Of a DNA stretch of 61,125 nucleotides, positions 15,875 to 24,878 are shown in pieces. Numbering within the stretch: position 1 is the stretch's first letter; each line of letters starts with the position of its first letter. A model generated the notes under the pieces. It saw nothing but the letters and a program-made list of their open reading frames with translations, did no database searches and was not told the origin of the DNA. The DNA is from Sporichthya sp. (GTDB lineage: Bacteria > Actinomycetota > Actinomycetes > Sporichthyales > Sporichthyaceae): contig NZ_JACDFE010000003.1 of the NCBI RefSeq assembly GCF_013815995.1, positions 1-61,125 on the forward strand, in the 5' to 3' direction. The position numbers and the translations under genes were made by a program.

Positions 15875-17179
15875 GGGACCGGTGGTCAAGCCTCTGAAGT
15901 CGTCGACCAACGCGATCAGTTGGCGCTCGGTCCACCGGCCGTCCGCATCGCCGAACACGCGCAGCGGACGACCACAGGACGCCGCCATCTCCGCCCAGAA
16001 GGCCGACCATGTCGCGCCCTCAGGTCCGGGCACGTGCACTACTCCGTCGACGGCGAGCAACGCCTGCGCCGCTCGCAATCGGGGCCGGAGAGCAAGCCAC
16101 TCCTCGAAGGGCCCGCTCCAACAGGCCACGCCCCGGGACTGCAGTTGGCTGGCCAACAGCGCACCATGACCTTGGCCCCCGGTCACCAGCCATCCCCGCG
16201 GCCCCGTCCGACCCAGGTCCTGGCCGCAGACCGGGCCCCAGCTGGGTCCCACGTGACGCAGAGTGCTCAGCCCGATCGCGTCGTCGATACGCACGTCGAC
16301 CGCAAGCGTGCCGCCGCACCACGCCTCGGTGAGATCTACCGCTTGCAGATCGCTGTGCTGGATCCGGGCTCCGACCAGGACGGCTCGCGCAAGGCCCAGC
16401 CGGCGAGCGCACACGTTGACCAGCTCCGCTCCCGTGAGATCAACATCGGAGAAGTCGCCTCCCGAAAGGTCGCCACCGAAGAACGTCGCGCCGGCCAGGT
16501 TGGCCGACCGACACCGCGCACCCTCAAGACGCGCGCCGACGAACGATGCGGCGACCAGGTCGGCGCCTTCCAGGTCCGCGCCCCGCAGATCGGCATCGTC
16601 GAAGCGCGCCGAGGGCGAGATCCGACGCCAGTCGGCCGGAGATCGTGCGAAGACACTCGACCAACCGACGCTCACCCGCCGCAGGACAGCGCCGCGAAGA
16701 TCGGCGCCCGACAGATCCGCGTCCTGCAGGTCGGCACCTTCCAGGTCGGCGCCGCCGAGATCGGCGGAGCGCAGGTCGCACCCAACAAGTCGTGCGTCGC
16801 GCAGGTTCGCTCCACGAAGCAGGGTGGTTCCGCTGTGGCCCGACGCGCCGCCGAGGTTGGTGCCCTCCAGGGACGCAGAGGTCAGGCGGGCACCCGACAG
16901 CGCGGCCTCGCGCAGGTCTGCGCCGGTCAGATCCGCTTCACTGAGGTCGGTGTCACTCAGATCGGCTCGCACGAGGTCACAGCCGCGCAGGCAAGCCCCG
17001 CGGAGATTCGCCTCCCGGAGGTCGGCCCGCCGCAGCTCCATTCCGGTCAATGTCTCGCCGGCCAGCTGGGCACCGCGCAGATCCAGGCGACGGGTGGGGT
17101 GTTCGCGGCGCCAGGCCGCGAGGCTCTCGCTTCCTCTGCGCACGAGGTCGGCGTGGGCGGTGTTGCGGTGATCGGCCAC
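15869..17179 (-). CDS. Pentapeptide-repeat protein with C-terminal extra domain
   Basis: A 436-residue protein. About residues 30-290 are runs of A-D/N-L-x-x pentapeptides (ADLREANLRGACLRGCDL and similar), which fold as a right-handed square beta-helix. The repeats are interrupted near residue 170 by a non-repeat insert (VGWSSVFARSPADWRR). The last 120 residues look like a separate globular domain (LRHVGPSWGP, RGWLVTGGQGHG, VDGVVHVPG). Roles in this family range from DNA mimicry to scaffolding; none can be picked. GTG 17179 has GAGGTGATC ahead and is preferred to ATG 17200, which lies beside operator site B. Confidence 0.82.
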   Translation of the reverse strand: MADHRNTAHADLVRRGSESLAAWRREHPTRRLDLRGAQLAGETLTGMELRRADLREANLRGACLRGCDLVRADLSDTDLSEADLTGADLREAALSGARLTSASLEGTNLGGASGHSGTTLLRGANLRDARLVGCDLRSADLGGADLEGADLQDADLSGADLRGAVLRRVSVGWSSVFARSPADWRRISPSARFDDADLRGADLEGADLVAASFVGARLEGARCRSANLAGATFFGGDLSGGDFSDVDLTGAELVNVCARRLGLARAVLVGARIQHSDLQAVDLTEAWCGGTLAVDVRIDDAIGLSTLRHVGPSWGPVCGQDLGRTGPRGWLVTGGQGHGALLASQLQSRGVACWSGPFEEWLALRPRLRAAQALLAVDGVVHVPGPEGATWSAFWAEMAASCGRPLRVFGDADGRWTERQLIALVDDFRGLTTGPY

Positions 17180-17200
17180 TACACGATCACCTCGTGACAT

Positions 17201-17225
17201 TACTAATTGGGTACTGTATATAATA
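17201..17225. promoter_or_regulatory. Operator-like site B, between divergent genes
   Basis: TACTAATTGG, then GTACTGTATA, then TAATA: the same 25-base layout as site G. It sits 22 bases upstream of the pentapeptide gene and 95 bases upstream of the PaaG-like gene, so it could control both. TATAATA at its right end could serve as a -10 for the rightward gene. Function is inferred. Confidence 0.7.
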
Positions 17226-17319
17226 GACTCGCCTCAATCCCCGGTCAATGCAACCGCCGCGGGGACTCGATGACCTTCGATCGCACCCACCACGTCCTGG
17301 TCCCGTCGGAAGGGGCGTC

Positions 17320-18093
17320 ATGACCGAGGAACAACCGCCGGTGCGCGTCGATCACGACGGACCTGTGGCAGTCGTGACCCTGGATCGACCCGAGCGACTG
17401 AACGCGTTGAGTCACGACCTGTTGCGGGAGCTGCGCACCCAGGTCGCCGTTCTAGATGAACGGCGGGACGTGCGGGCCATCGTCCTGACCGGCGCGGGCC
17501 GCGCCTTCTCCGCCGGGGCTGATCTGCAGGGCGGTCCGAGCGACGCGGAAGACGTCCTGAGACGCCTCTACAACCCCCTGATCCGCGATCTGATGGGGCT
17601 TCAGAAGCCGTTGGTCGCCGCTGTCAACGGCGTCGCGGCCGGTGCAGGTGTCTCGCTTGCATTGGCGTGCGACCTCCGAGTCGCTGCAGCCACGGCGACC
17701 TTCCGGCTGGCCTTCGTCAATGTCGGCCTTGTCCCCGACGCAGGCGCGACCTGGTTGCTGCCTCGCATCGTGGGGACCGCGCGCGCGTCCGAGATGGCGT
17801 TGCTGGGCAGAGCCGTCCAGGCGGAGGAGGCCTTGGCCTGGGGTCTGGTAAATCGCGTCGTCCCCGACGGCGAAACCTTGGGTCAGGCGCTGGAGTTGGC
17901 GCACGCCGTCGCTGCGCTCTCCTCGAGCGTCGGGGCGATCCGCCGGCTACTGCACGAGAGCGCCGACCGCACCCTGGAAGAACAGCTCGACGCGGAAGCA
18001 ACCACGCAGGGTCTTGCTCAGTACGGTCCCGACTATGCCGAGGCGCGCCAGGCCTTCAAGGAGAAGCGCAAGCCTCGATTCGCCCGGGACTGA
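17320..18093 (+). CDS. Enoyl-CoA hydratase/isomerase family protein (PaaG-like)
   Basis: A 257-residue crotonase-fold protein. The oxyanion-hole segments are AFSAGADLQG and NGVAAGAGVSLALACDLR. The region that carries the two catalytic Glu in true hydratases reads FVNVGLVPDAGATWLLPRIV, with Asp at one position and no Glu at the other, as in PaaG-type ring-epoxide or double-bond isomerases. An isomerase role is therefore more likely than hydration. ATG 17320 follows GGAAGGGGCGTC. The gene is convergent with the TetR gene, 41 bp away. Confidence 0.85.
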   Translation: MTEEQPPVRVDHDGPVAVVTLDRPERLNALSHDLLRELRTQVAVLDERRDVRAIVLTGAGRAFSAGADLQGGPSDAEDVLRRLYNPLIRDLMGLQKPLVAAVNGVAAGAGVSLALACDLRVAAATATFRLAFVNVGLVPDAGATWLLPRIVGTARASEMALLGRAVQAEEALAWGLVNRVVPDGETLGQALELAHAVAALSSSVGAIRRLLHESADRTLEEQLDAEATTQGLAQYGPDYAEARQAFKEKRKPRFARD

Positions 18094-18134
18094 AGACCCG
18101 GCTGCCGCCTGCAAACCAGCCTCCGGACGCACGG

Positions 18135-18716
18135 TCACAAGACCCTGCTCGGACCTCCACTGGGGTTGCGCCCATAACAGATCAGGAAGGCGTCGAGCCT
18201 GCTTTCGACCATGGCGGACGTCAGGTCCTGGTCGAGGATCAACTGCCGGTAGACCAGAGCGCCGGCGAGCTCGGCGAGCGCACCATCGAGATCAGCCTCC
18301 GGATCGAGGCTGCCCTCCTTGACGCCGGTTTCGAGGATCCGTCGCAGCGTTGACAACCCTTCGTCGACGAAGCGGCCCTTGACCTCGGCCAGCCCCGGCT
18401 CCCACATCGCCCTGTGCGCCAAGGCGATCAGCACCCGACCGGCCCGACGCTCCTGCATCGCCCGACGGAATGCCTCCAGCTCGGTCAGCAGATCCGCGCG
18501 CAGGTCCCCGCTCGGTTCGGCGTGCGTTACCGGCGCCTCGGCCGAGCAGACGTCCTGCATCAGCTGTAATCGCTGCGGCCAGTACCGGTAAACGGTGGCC
18601 CGCCCTACCCCGGCGACCTCGGCGACCCGCGGTTGGGACACCGCTTCCCAGCCCTCGTCCAAGAGCACGTTTCGGGCCGCGTCGAGGATCGCCGCCCGAG
18701 TGGAGTCCGTACTCAT
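18135..18716 (-). CDS. TetR-family transcriptional regulator
   Basis: A 193-residue repressor with one N-terminal HTH (residues about 6-52: AARNVLLDEGWEAVSQPRVAEVAGVGRATVYRYW) and a helical ligand-binding C-terminus. It is the last gene of the ABC-importer operon, 10 bp after livF, so it is probably made with its targets. It is a normal single-module TetR, unlike the double protein at 37.2 kb. Either could bind the shared operators. Confidence 0.88.
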   Translation of the reverse strand: MSTDSTRAAILDAARNVLLDEGWEAVSQPRVAEVAGVGRATVYRYWPQRLQLMQDVCSAEAPVTHAEPSGDLRADLLTELEAFRRAMQERRAGRVLIALAHRAMWEPGLAEVKGRFVDEGLSTLRRILETGVKEGSLDPEADLDGALAELAGALVYRQLILDQDLTSAMVESRLDAFLICYGRNPSGGPSRVL

Positions 18717-18726
18717 CTGGGCAGCG

Positions 18727-19422
18727 TCAGTGACCCGCGCCCACGTACTGTTCGGCGAGCGCGTCGGCGTCGAGTTCGCAGGGCTCGCCGGCAAAGACGA
18801 CCTCGCCGCGGTTGAGCAGGTACACATAGTCCGCAACAGCCAGCGCCCGTGTCACGTACTGCTCCACCAGCAGCAGCGAGGTCCCCGTCTTGGCAAGGAG
18901 GTCGAGGAACTCGAAGATCTCATCGACCAGCTTGGGTGCCAGGCCCATCGACACCTCGTCGAGAAGGACAAAGCGTGGGTTCTGCACGTAGGCGCGGGCG
19001 AGGGCGAGCATCTGTTGTTCGCCACCGCTGAGCGTTCCGGCCAGCTGGGACATCCGCTCTCCAAGGCGCGGGAACGCTCCGACCGCCTTTTCGGCCGCCT
19101 CGTTTTCTTTCCCTTTCACCGACTGCAGGAGCAGGTTGTCGCGCACTGTCAGGCTGGGAAAGATCCCACGGCCTTCCGGCACGTGACACACGCCATGGTC
19201 CACCAACCGGTGGGGGCTCGCCGAGGTGAGATCCTTCCCGTCGACGACCAACTGCCCCGCGGTGGGTTTCAGCAATCCGCTCGCCACTCTCAGCAGCGTG
19301 GTTTTCCCGGCCCCATTCGGGCCCAGCAGGCCAACCACCGAACTGGGCGGAACGACCAGATCCACCCCGCGGAGAACCTTGGTCCCGGCATATGCGGCGT
19401 GGATGCCCCGCAGCTCAAACAC
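18727..19422 (-). CDS. livF: Branched-chain amino acid-type ABC transporter ATPase LivF
   Basis: A 231-residue ATPase of a Liv/HAAT-type importer. Walker A is GPNGAGKTT, the signature LSGGEQQ, Walker B RFVLLDEVSMGLAP, and the switch His lies near LLLVEQYV. The GTG at 19422 with AGGAG seven bases upstream is the best start and overlaps the livG stop by 8 bases. It would pair with LivG beneath the fused LivHM permease. The gene set around it argues for import of the catabolic substrate rather than an amino acid. Confidence 0.92.
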   Translation of the reverse strand: MFELRGIHAAYAGTKVLRGVDLVVPPSSVVGLLGPNGAGKTTLLRVASGLLKPTAGQLVVDGKDLTSASPHRLVDHGVCHVPEGRGIFPSLTVRDNLLLQSVKGKENEAAEKAVGAFPRLGERMSQLAGTLSGGEQQMLALARAYVQNPRFVLLDEVSMGLAPKLVDEIFEFLDLLAKTGTSLLLVEQYVTRALAVADYVYLLNRGEVVFAGEPCELDADALAEQYVGAGH

Positions 19423-20236
19423 GAGCACGCTCCTCGTCGTTCTCGAACTTGGCCATCCCATCGGCCTCACTGCCCAGGTACGCGGCGCGTACCAACTTCG
19501 AGGTGGCGACTTCCCGGGGACTGCCCTCGAAGATCGGCTTGCCGAAGTCGAGGACGTGGATGTAGTCGCAGATCGACATGACCAAGGCCATGTCGTGTTC
19601 GACGATCAGGATCCCGACTCCGCGCTCCGCGACCAGGGACTTCAGGATCCGACCGAACTCCTCGGTCTCCGCGCCGTCCAGTCCACTGCTCGGTTCGTCC
19701 AGAAGCATCAACGGGTACTCCCCCGCGATGCATCTCGCCAGCTCGACCAGCCGGCGCTGCCCCGTGCTCAGGTTCGCGGGACGCCGAGCGGCCAGCCCAC
19801 TGATCCCGCACATCTCCATCGCCCCGGCAGCCACGCGCCGCAGCTGCACCGTCTGCGACCGGGTGGCGCGGAGGTGCCGGAAGGGATTGCCGCCGGCCAT
19901 GCCGGCCTCCTTGCCCAGCACGACGTTCTCCCGCACGGTGAGGGTGTCGTACAACTCCATCCGCTGGAACGTCCGACCCATGCCCTTCAACGCACGCACG
20001 TGGGGCGCCAGCCCCGTGATGTCTTCCCCCAAGAGCCGCACCTTGCCGGCCGCGGGCTTGACCATGCCGGTGCAGGCATTGAACGTCGTGGTCTTGCCCG
20101 CCCCGTTCGGTCCGATCAGTCCCGTGATCCGGCCGCGGGGAGCGGTCAGGTTCTGGCCGTCCACGGCGACCAATCCGCCGTACTTCACCACCAGGCCCTC
20201 GACGCTCAGGCCGTCCACGTCGCTCGTCTGCCTCAT
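19415..20236 (-). CDS. livG: Branched-chain amino acid-type ABC transporter ATPase LivG
   Basis: A 273-residue ATPase. It shows GPNGAGKTTTFN, LSTGQRRLVELAR (signature), MLLDEPSSGLDG and LIVEHDM, plus the C-terminal extension found in LivG. The signature carries T instead of the second G (LSTGQ), which is common in LivG. ATG 20236 overlaps the thiolase stop (ATGA). Confidence 0.92.
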   Translation of the reverse strand: MRQTSDVDGLSVEGLVVKYGGLVAVDGQNLTAPRGRITGLIGPNGAGKTTTFNACTGMVKPAAGKVRLLGEDITGLAPHVRALKGMGRTFQRMELYDTLTVRENVVLGKEAGMAGGNPFRHLRATRSQTVQLRRVAAGAMEMCGISGLAARRPANLSTGQRRLVELARCIAGEYPLMLLDEPSSGLDGAETEEFGRILKSLVAERGVGILIVEHDMALVMSICDYIHVLDFGKPIFEGSPREVATSKLVRAAYLGSEADGMAKFENDEERARV

Positions 20237-21432
20237 GCGCTGGGCTCCGATCCCACGATGCTGACGAAGCTCACGCACTCGCCCGGGCGGCCCCCGAGAT
20301 TGTGCGTGAGGCCGAGAGTCTTGCCATGCGCGGTGCTGGTGATGCGACGGTCCTCGGGCGCTTCGCCGCGCAGCTGCAACCAGCACTCGAACATCATCCG
20401 CAGGCCGCTGGCTCCGATGGGGTGACCGAAGGCCTTGAGCCCACCGTCGGGGTTCACGGGCAGGTCACCGCGGAGGTCGAAGGTGCCCGCGAGGACTTCC
20501 TTCCACCCGAAGCCGCGCTCGGCAAACCCGAGGTCCTCCATCAGCACGAGTTCGGTCGGTGTGAAGCAATCGTGCACCTCAGCCATCGCGATCTGCGCTC
20601 GCGGATCGGTGACACCGGCCTGCGCGTAGGCGTCCTGGGCGCTCAGCACGACCTCCGGGAAAGTCGTGTAATCGTAGGTGTCGTCCACCACGCCGGTGGC
20701 GTCGCCCGCGACGAACGACAACCCCTTCACATACAGCGGGGAGTCGGTGTAGCGGTACGCATCTTCGGCCCTGACGACGATGGCGGCGGCGGAGCCGTCG
20801 CTGACCCCCGAGCAGTCGAACACGCCCAGAGACCCGGCGATCAGCGGGGCGTTGCCGATGGTCTCCTTGGCGACCTCCTTGCGGAACTGTGCTCGGGGGT
20901 TGTGCGCACCGTTCTGGTGGTTCTTCCACGCGATGCGCGTGAGGACGTCCCGCATCTCGTCGTTGTCAAGGCCGTACCGCTTCGCGTAGGCCGGCGCCAG
21001 GTAGGAGAACGCGGCCGGCGCGGTCATCTCCACCGCGGTGCCGTCCGACGGCTGCGGCGGAGACACCAGGCCCGAAAAGCCCGAGTCCTTGAGCTTTTCC
21101 ACGCCGATCGCCATCGCGACGTCGTAGGCCCCGGAGGCGACGGCGTAGCACGCGTTGCGCAGCGCTTCGGAACCGGTGGCGCAGAAGTTCTCGACGCGAG
21201 TCACCGGCTTGGTCACCCGCAGCGCCCTGGACAGTGTCACCCCGCTGAGACCGCTGCCCATCGTGCCCAGCCAGTAGGCGTCGATGTCGTCGCGGCCCAT
21301 CCCGGCCGAGGCCATGGCGCCCTGCGCGGCGTCGATCAACAGGTCGGCCGTGCTCTTGTCCCAATGCTCCCCAAAGGGGGTGCAACCCATGCCGACGATC
21401 GCGACTCGGTCGCGGATCCCGTGAGAACCCAT
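20233..21432 (-). CDS. Thiolase-family (SCP-x / lipid-transfer type) protein
   Basis: A 399-residue thiolase-like protein of the SCP-x branch. The nucleophile is Cys84 in ENFCATGSEAL, with VHDCFTPTE and the His in AFGHPIGASGLR. In steroid catabolism such proteins work with a DUF35 partner as acyl-CoA thiolases or retro-aldolases (Ltp2 with ChsH2-DUF35). In archaea a similar thiolase forms a complex with HMG-CoA synthase through DUF35. The gene directly upstream, one base away, is a fusion of exactly those two partner types, so a complex is likely. Placement inside an ABC-transporter operon is unusual. Confidence 0.88.
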   Translation of the reverse strand: MGSHGIRDRVAIVGMGCTPFGEHWDKSTADLLIDAAQGAMASAGMGRDDIDAYWLGTMGSGLSGVTLSRALRVTKPVTRVENFCATGSEALRNACYAVASGAYDVAMAIGVEKLKDSGFSGLVSPPQPSDGTAVEMTAPAAFSYLAPAYAKRYGLDNDEMRDVLTRIAWKNHQNGAHNPRAQFRKEVAKETIGNAPLIAGSLGVFDCSGVSDGSAAAIVVRAEDAYRYTDSPLYVKGLSFVAGDATGVVDDTYDYTTFPEVVLSAQDAYAQAGVTDPRAQIAMAEVHDCFTPTELVLMEDLGFAERGFGWKEVLAGTFDLRGDLPVNPDGGLKAFGHPIGASGLRMMFECWLQLRGEAPEDRRITSTAHGKTLGLTHNLGGRPGECVSFVSIVGSEPSA

Positions 21433-21433
21433 C

Positions 21434-22885
21434 TCAGCTCGCCTGCCCCGGGTCGGTGGAGCTCCGCAACGGGCGGGCCTTCCATGAATAGTTGTGGATT
21501 CCCCCGGCGGTCAGCGTCCGACGGAAGGTCAGCTCGACGCGCCGGCCGATCGCGACCCACGCCGGATCGCAGTCCGTGAGCTCGATGTTCGTCCGGCCGC
21601 CGCCGTCGAAGTCCACGACAGCCCCGATTAGCGGCGGGCTCGGGGTGAACGCGAGGCGGTCGATCGTGAAGGTGGAAACTGCGGCGGGGACGTCGGCCAT
21701 CGGCTCGGGCACCATCTGGTCGACCTCGTGGCAGCGCCGACAGACCCGCGCCGGGGGCATGTGCCGGGTCGCACAGGCCGTGCAGCGGGATCCTTCGAAG
21801 GCGTACTTCCAGGCCGAGGTGCGCAGCGAAGGCGGGGCGGCCGGCGGCGTTGGGTCCGGACGGCGTGGACTCTCACGGTCCAGGGAGCCCTTCCAGGTCA
21901 GGAAAGCGCCATAGGCCAGGGTGTCGTCCCCTCCTGCGATCTGCGCGGCGACCGAGACCGCCGACCGGCCAGCGGCCAGCGCGTCGGTAGTGCGGAGCAC
22001 AAGAGCGGACGCCCCATCGGCGAGCACCATCACGACGATGACCTCACCCCCGCCGGCGCGGTCCAGGACGTCGGCCAGCAGTACCCACGGCTGGGCCGTG
22101 CCCGGATTACCGATGGCCGCGGTCCGGTCGTTGACGACTGCCTCGGCGGCCGCCCCACTGCGCGTCGCCCACGCCCTGCAGGCCCGACCGTGGGTGCCGG
22201 CGACTATTAGGTGATCGACCTGGTCCGGAGTGAGCTCCGCGTCCTTCAGCGCCGCCGCAAAGGCTTCGTCCGCCAACGGCAGGTAGGCGTGCTCGCCGAA
22301 GCGCTCTTCCCAAGTTCCCGGGTGGGCCTGCCCGGGCAGACGCCACCGGTCGAGGAACTCCGCGGTCGCACTGGCCTGGCCAAGGACCTCCGCAAGCACC
22401 GGGGCCTCGGGGCCGCCGGTACCCACCACCAGCGCGGCCGCGGCATCGCCGGCGGCCACCTCGTCGGCCGAGCCCGGCACACCGCCGCGCAGGTCCGACA
22501 GGACGACCAGAGTCGGTCCGTTGCTCCGCAGCGCTGAGAACACCGCTCCCACGCCACTGCGCACAGCACCACCCGCGTCGAAGGCAAGCGCACTACGCGG
22601 CAAGGACAGGGCAGCGTGGATGGCGGTCGCGTTGGTCTTGTCCAAGTACGCCGGCGAGGCCGTGGCGAAGATCAGCTGGTCGGGTACGACGCCCCGCCCA
22701 CGCAGCGCCAGGCGGGCCGCCTCGACGCCGATCGAGGTGGTGTCCTCGTCGTAGGAGGCAACCGCCCGGGTTCCCTTGCCACCCGAGGTGCCGAGTACGG
22801 CTCCGCGGGCGGACCGCTGCAGCCGGGCGGTCGGGATGTACGCGCCGTAGGCGAGCACCCCGGGAGTCGGCGCAGCTTCAGCCAT
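21434..22885 (-). CDS. HMG-CoA synthase-like protein fused to a DUF35 (OB-fold/zinc ribbon) domain
   Basis: A 483-residue fusion. Residues about 10-340 have the condensing-enzyme fold of archaeal-type HMG-CoA synthase (GVLAYGAYIPTARLQR, FATASPAYLDKTNA, SALAFDAGG). Residues about 360-480 are DUF35: a zinc ribbon with CTACATRHMPPARVCRRC, then an OB-fold acyl-CoA binding part. The site that normally bears the acyl-accepting Cys appears to read GGAVRSGVG, without Cys, so the first domain may be structural or catalytically altered. It overlaps the LivHM stop by 8 bases. Together with the next thiolase gene it likely forms a substrate-channelling complex. Confidence 0.85.
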   Translation of the reverse strand: MAEAAPTPGVLAYGAYIPTARLQRSARGAVLGTSGGKGTRAVASYDEDTTSIGVEAARLALRGRGVVPDQLIFATASPAYLDKTNATAIHAALSLPRSALAFDAGGAVRSGVGAVFSALRSNGPTLVVLSDLRGGVPGSADEVAAGDAAAALVVGTGGPEAPVLAEVLGQASATAEFLDRWRLPGQAHPGTWEERFGEHAYLPLADEAFAAALKDAELTPDQVDHLIVAGTHGRACRAWATRSGAAAEAVVNDRTAAIGNPGTAQPWVLLADVLDRAGGGEVIVVMVLADGASALVLRTTDALAAGRSAVSVAAQIAGGDDTLAYGAFLTWKGSLDRESPRRPDPTPPAAPPSLRTSAWKYAFEGSRCTACATRHMPPARVCRRCHEVDQMVPEPMADVPAAVSTFTIDRLAFTPSPPLIGAVVDFDGGGRTNIELTDCDPAWVAIGRRVELTFRRTLTAGGIHNYSWKARPLRSSTDPGQAS

Positions 22886-24878
22886 GTCGTCCGCCCGACC
22901 CCGCTCCAACGAGCTCGTCGGAGCGATCCGTTTCGGTCCGCGGCCGTTTGGCCCGGCGCGCCGCCACCACCGTCTGGTACCGGAGCTCGCGCGGACCGCT
23001 GCTCCGTTCCTCCCACACGGTGCCCCGATCGGACAGCCAGTTCTGGAACTGGCCCTGCGAGAGCGCGGCGGCCGCGATGGCGAGCACACCGAACAGAATG
23101 TTGAGGCAGGTCTGCACTTGCACCGGGTCCTGGTCGCCCAGGGCCGAGGCGATGGTGTCGACGTAGCCCGGCAGGCCCTTGTAGAGGAAGGCGGCAACCA
23201 GCGCAGCCGTAATCGTGCGCCGACCGGAGATCGCCAGGATCGCGAGGACCACCAGGGAGTCCAGGTAGTTGAAGCTGTCCTGGTTGACCGAACCGAACAG
23301 CGAGGCGTAGAGCGCACCGCTGATGCCGGCCAGGAAGCCGGAGATACAGAAGACCATGACCCGGGTGACGTTGACGTTCATGCCCGAGGTCGTCAGGGCG
23401 GTCGGTGAGTCCGACATGGCCCGCAGGAGGCGGCCCAGTCGGGAGCGCTCGACGGCCAGGACGAGGAGCAGGCACAGGAAGGCGATCGTGACCAGAAGGT
23501 AGTAGTAGCGCTTGTCGTCCTCCATGCCCCACACGTCGGGGCGTCGGGCGTCGAGGCGGCCGAATCCGAACATGTAGCTCTTGCCGAAGGCATACTGCGC
23601 CAACATGATGTTGAAACCGAGCGTGGCCAGCGCAAGATACAGCGTCGGCAGGCGCATCGCCGGCAGGGCGATGATGGCGCCAATCGGGATGACGATCGCT
23701 CCGCCGATCAGCACGGCGAGGCCCCAGGGCACGTCGTGCTGGAGCATGTGTCCGAAGCCCGCCGCCCCTATTGCGGCGAAACCGATGTGGCACAGGGAGA
23801 TCTGGCCGGAGGTTCGGACCAGGAGCCCGAGGGACAGGAACAGGATCACCTGGGTGGCCGTCACGTTCCAGAACGCGAGCTTGGTGCCGACGATCTGAGG
23901 CACGAGCAGAATGAAGACGGTCAGCGCAGCGAATCCTGCGGTGCGCACCCAGGCGGGGAACGGGCTGGGCGGGACCGCCCGCTCCTTGATATGACGCCCG
24001 ACCTCGACGAGCTGCTGACGACGAGCAACCAGCAGCACGAGGAGCAACACGAGGAACGGCATGTTGGTGTCGATGCCCTGTAGCTCCGCGTGGGAGGCCA
24101 CCTCCTTGCCTGCGAGCTTCTGGAGCAGACCGACGGCGAGCCCACCGACGAACGCCAGCGGGAGACTACGGAACAGGCCGACGGCCGCGGCCCCGAATGC
24201 CTGGACCACCAGCAGCGTGAGGATGTTGACGTCCAACTGCTGCTGCACCGAGGCGAACAGCACGCCGGAGGCCGCGGCGAACACCGAGCCGATGATCCAG
24301 GCGCTGCGCCGCACCGCAGCCGGCGATTGGCCAGTCATGTCCAAGAGCGGGGCGTCGTCGACCACCCCGCGCATCGCGGTGCCCAGTCGACTGGCCCGGA
24401 AGAACACGAACAGAGCGACCGCGGCGGCGATGCCGAGCAGCAGATCGATGACGTTGTCGTAGTTGACCCGGACGCCTTCGATCCGGAACGCCGTCTCCTG
24501 CGGCAGGAAAGGTTGGAAGGGCAGGGCCTCTGCGCCGTAGCGCAGCACGATGCAGGAGCGGATCGCGACGAGCAGACCAACCGTCGCCACGATCTTGTAG
24601 GCCGTCGAGACGTTGGCGAGCACCAGCGCCATCCGCTCGAGGATCAGCCCCAGCAAAGCCCCAAAGACCAGCACGGCAAGGGCGGCCGCCACCGGCCAGG
24701 GCAGACCCTGGAGTTCGCGCAGGTCGTAGAACGCGTACGCAGCCGCGGCGCAGACGGCGCCGTGCGCGAAGTTGAACACGCCGGCGGTCTTGTAGGTCAG
24801 GACCAGACCCATGGCGGAGATGCCGTAGATGGCACCGGAGGTCAGACCGAAGATGATGTACGGGATGTAGTCCTTCAT
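22878..24878 (-). CDS. Fused LivH-LivM ABC transporter permease
   Basis: A 666-residue polytopic membrane protein combining both permeases of a Liv-type importer. Residues about 1-290 are LivH-like (GLTSGAIYGISAMGLVLTYK, FNFAHGAV). Residues about 310-640 are LivM-like (LSLGLLVRTSGQISLCHIGF, ATLGFNIMLAQYAFG, SGFLAGISGALYAS). LivH and LivM are usually separate, and fusions are a minority form. A cytosolic tail rich in Arg and Glu follows. ATG 24878 overlaps the previous stop (ATGA). Confidence 0.92.
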   Translation of the reverse strand: MKDYIPYIIFGLTSGAIYGISAMGLVLTYKTAGVFNFAHGAVCAAAAYAFYDLRELQGLPWPVAAALAVLVFGALLGLILERMALVLANVSTAYKIVATVGLLVAIRSCIVLRYGAEALPFQPFLPQETAFRIEGVRVNYDNVIDLLLGIAAAVALFVFFRASRLGTAMRGVVDDAPLLDMTGQSPAAVRRSAWIIGSVFAAASGVLFASVQQQLDVNILTLLVVQAFGAAAVGLFRSLPLAFVGGLAVGLLQKLAGKEVASHAELQGIDTNMPFLVLLLVLLVARRQQLVEVGRHIKERAVPPSPFPAWVRTAGFAALTVFILLVPQIVGTKLAFWNVTATQVILFLSLGLLVRTSGQISLCHIGFAAIGAAGFGHMLQHDVPWGLAVLIGGAIVIPIGAIIALPAMRLPTLYLALATLGFNIMLAQYAFGKSYMFGFGRLDARRPDVWGMEDDKRYYYLLVTIAFLCLLLVLAVERSRLGRLLRAMSDSPTALTTSGMNVNVTRVMVFCISGFLAGISGALYASLFGSVNQDSFNYLDSLVVLAILAISGRRTITAALVAAFLYKGLPGYVDTIASALGDQDPVQVQTCLNILFGVLAIAAAALSQGQFQNWLSDRGTVWEERSSGPRELRYQTVVAARRAKRPRTETDRSDELVGAGSGGRHG

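Noticed and set aside
15920-17197. A 425-codon plus-strand frame with regular repeats
   Set aside because: Its periodicity is the reverse complement of the pentapeptide repeats.
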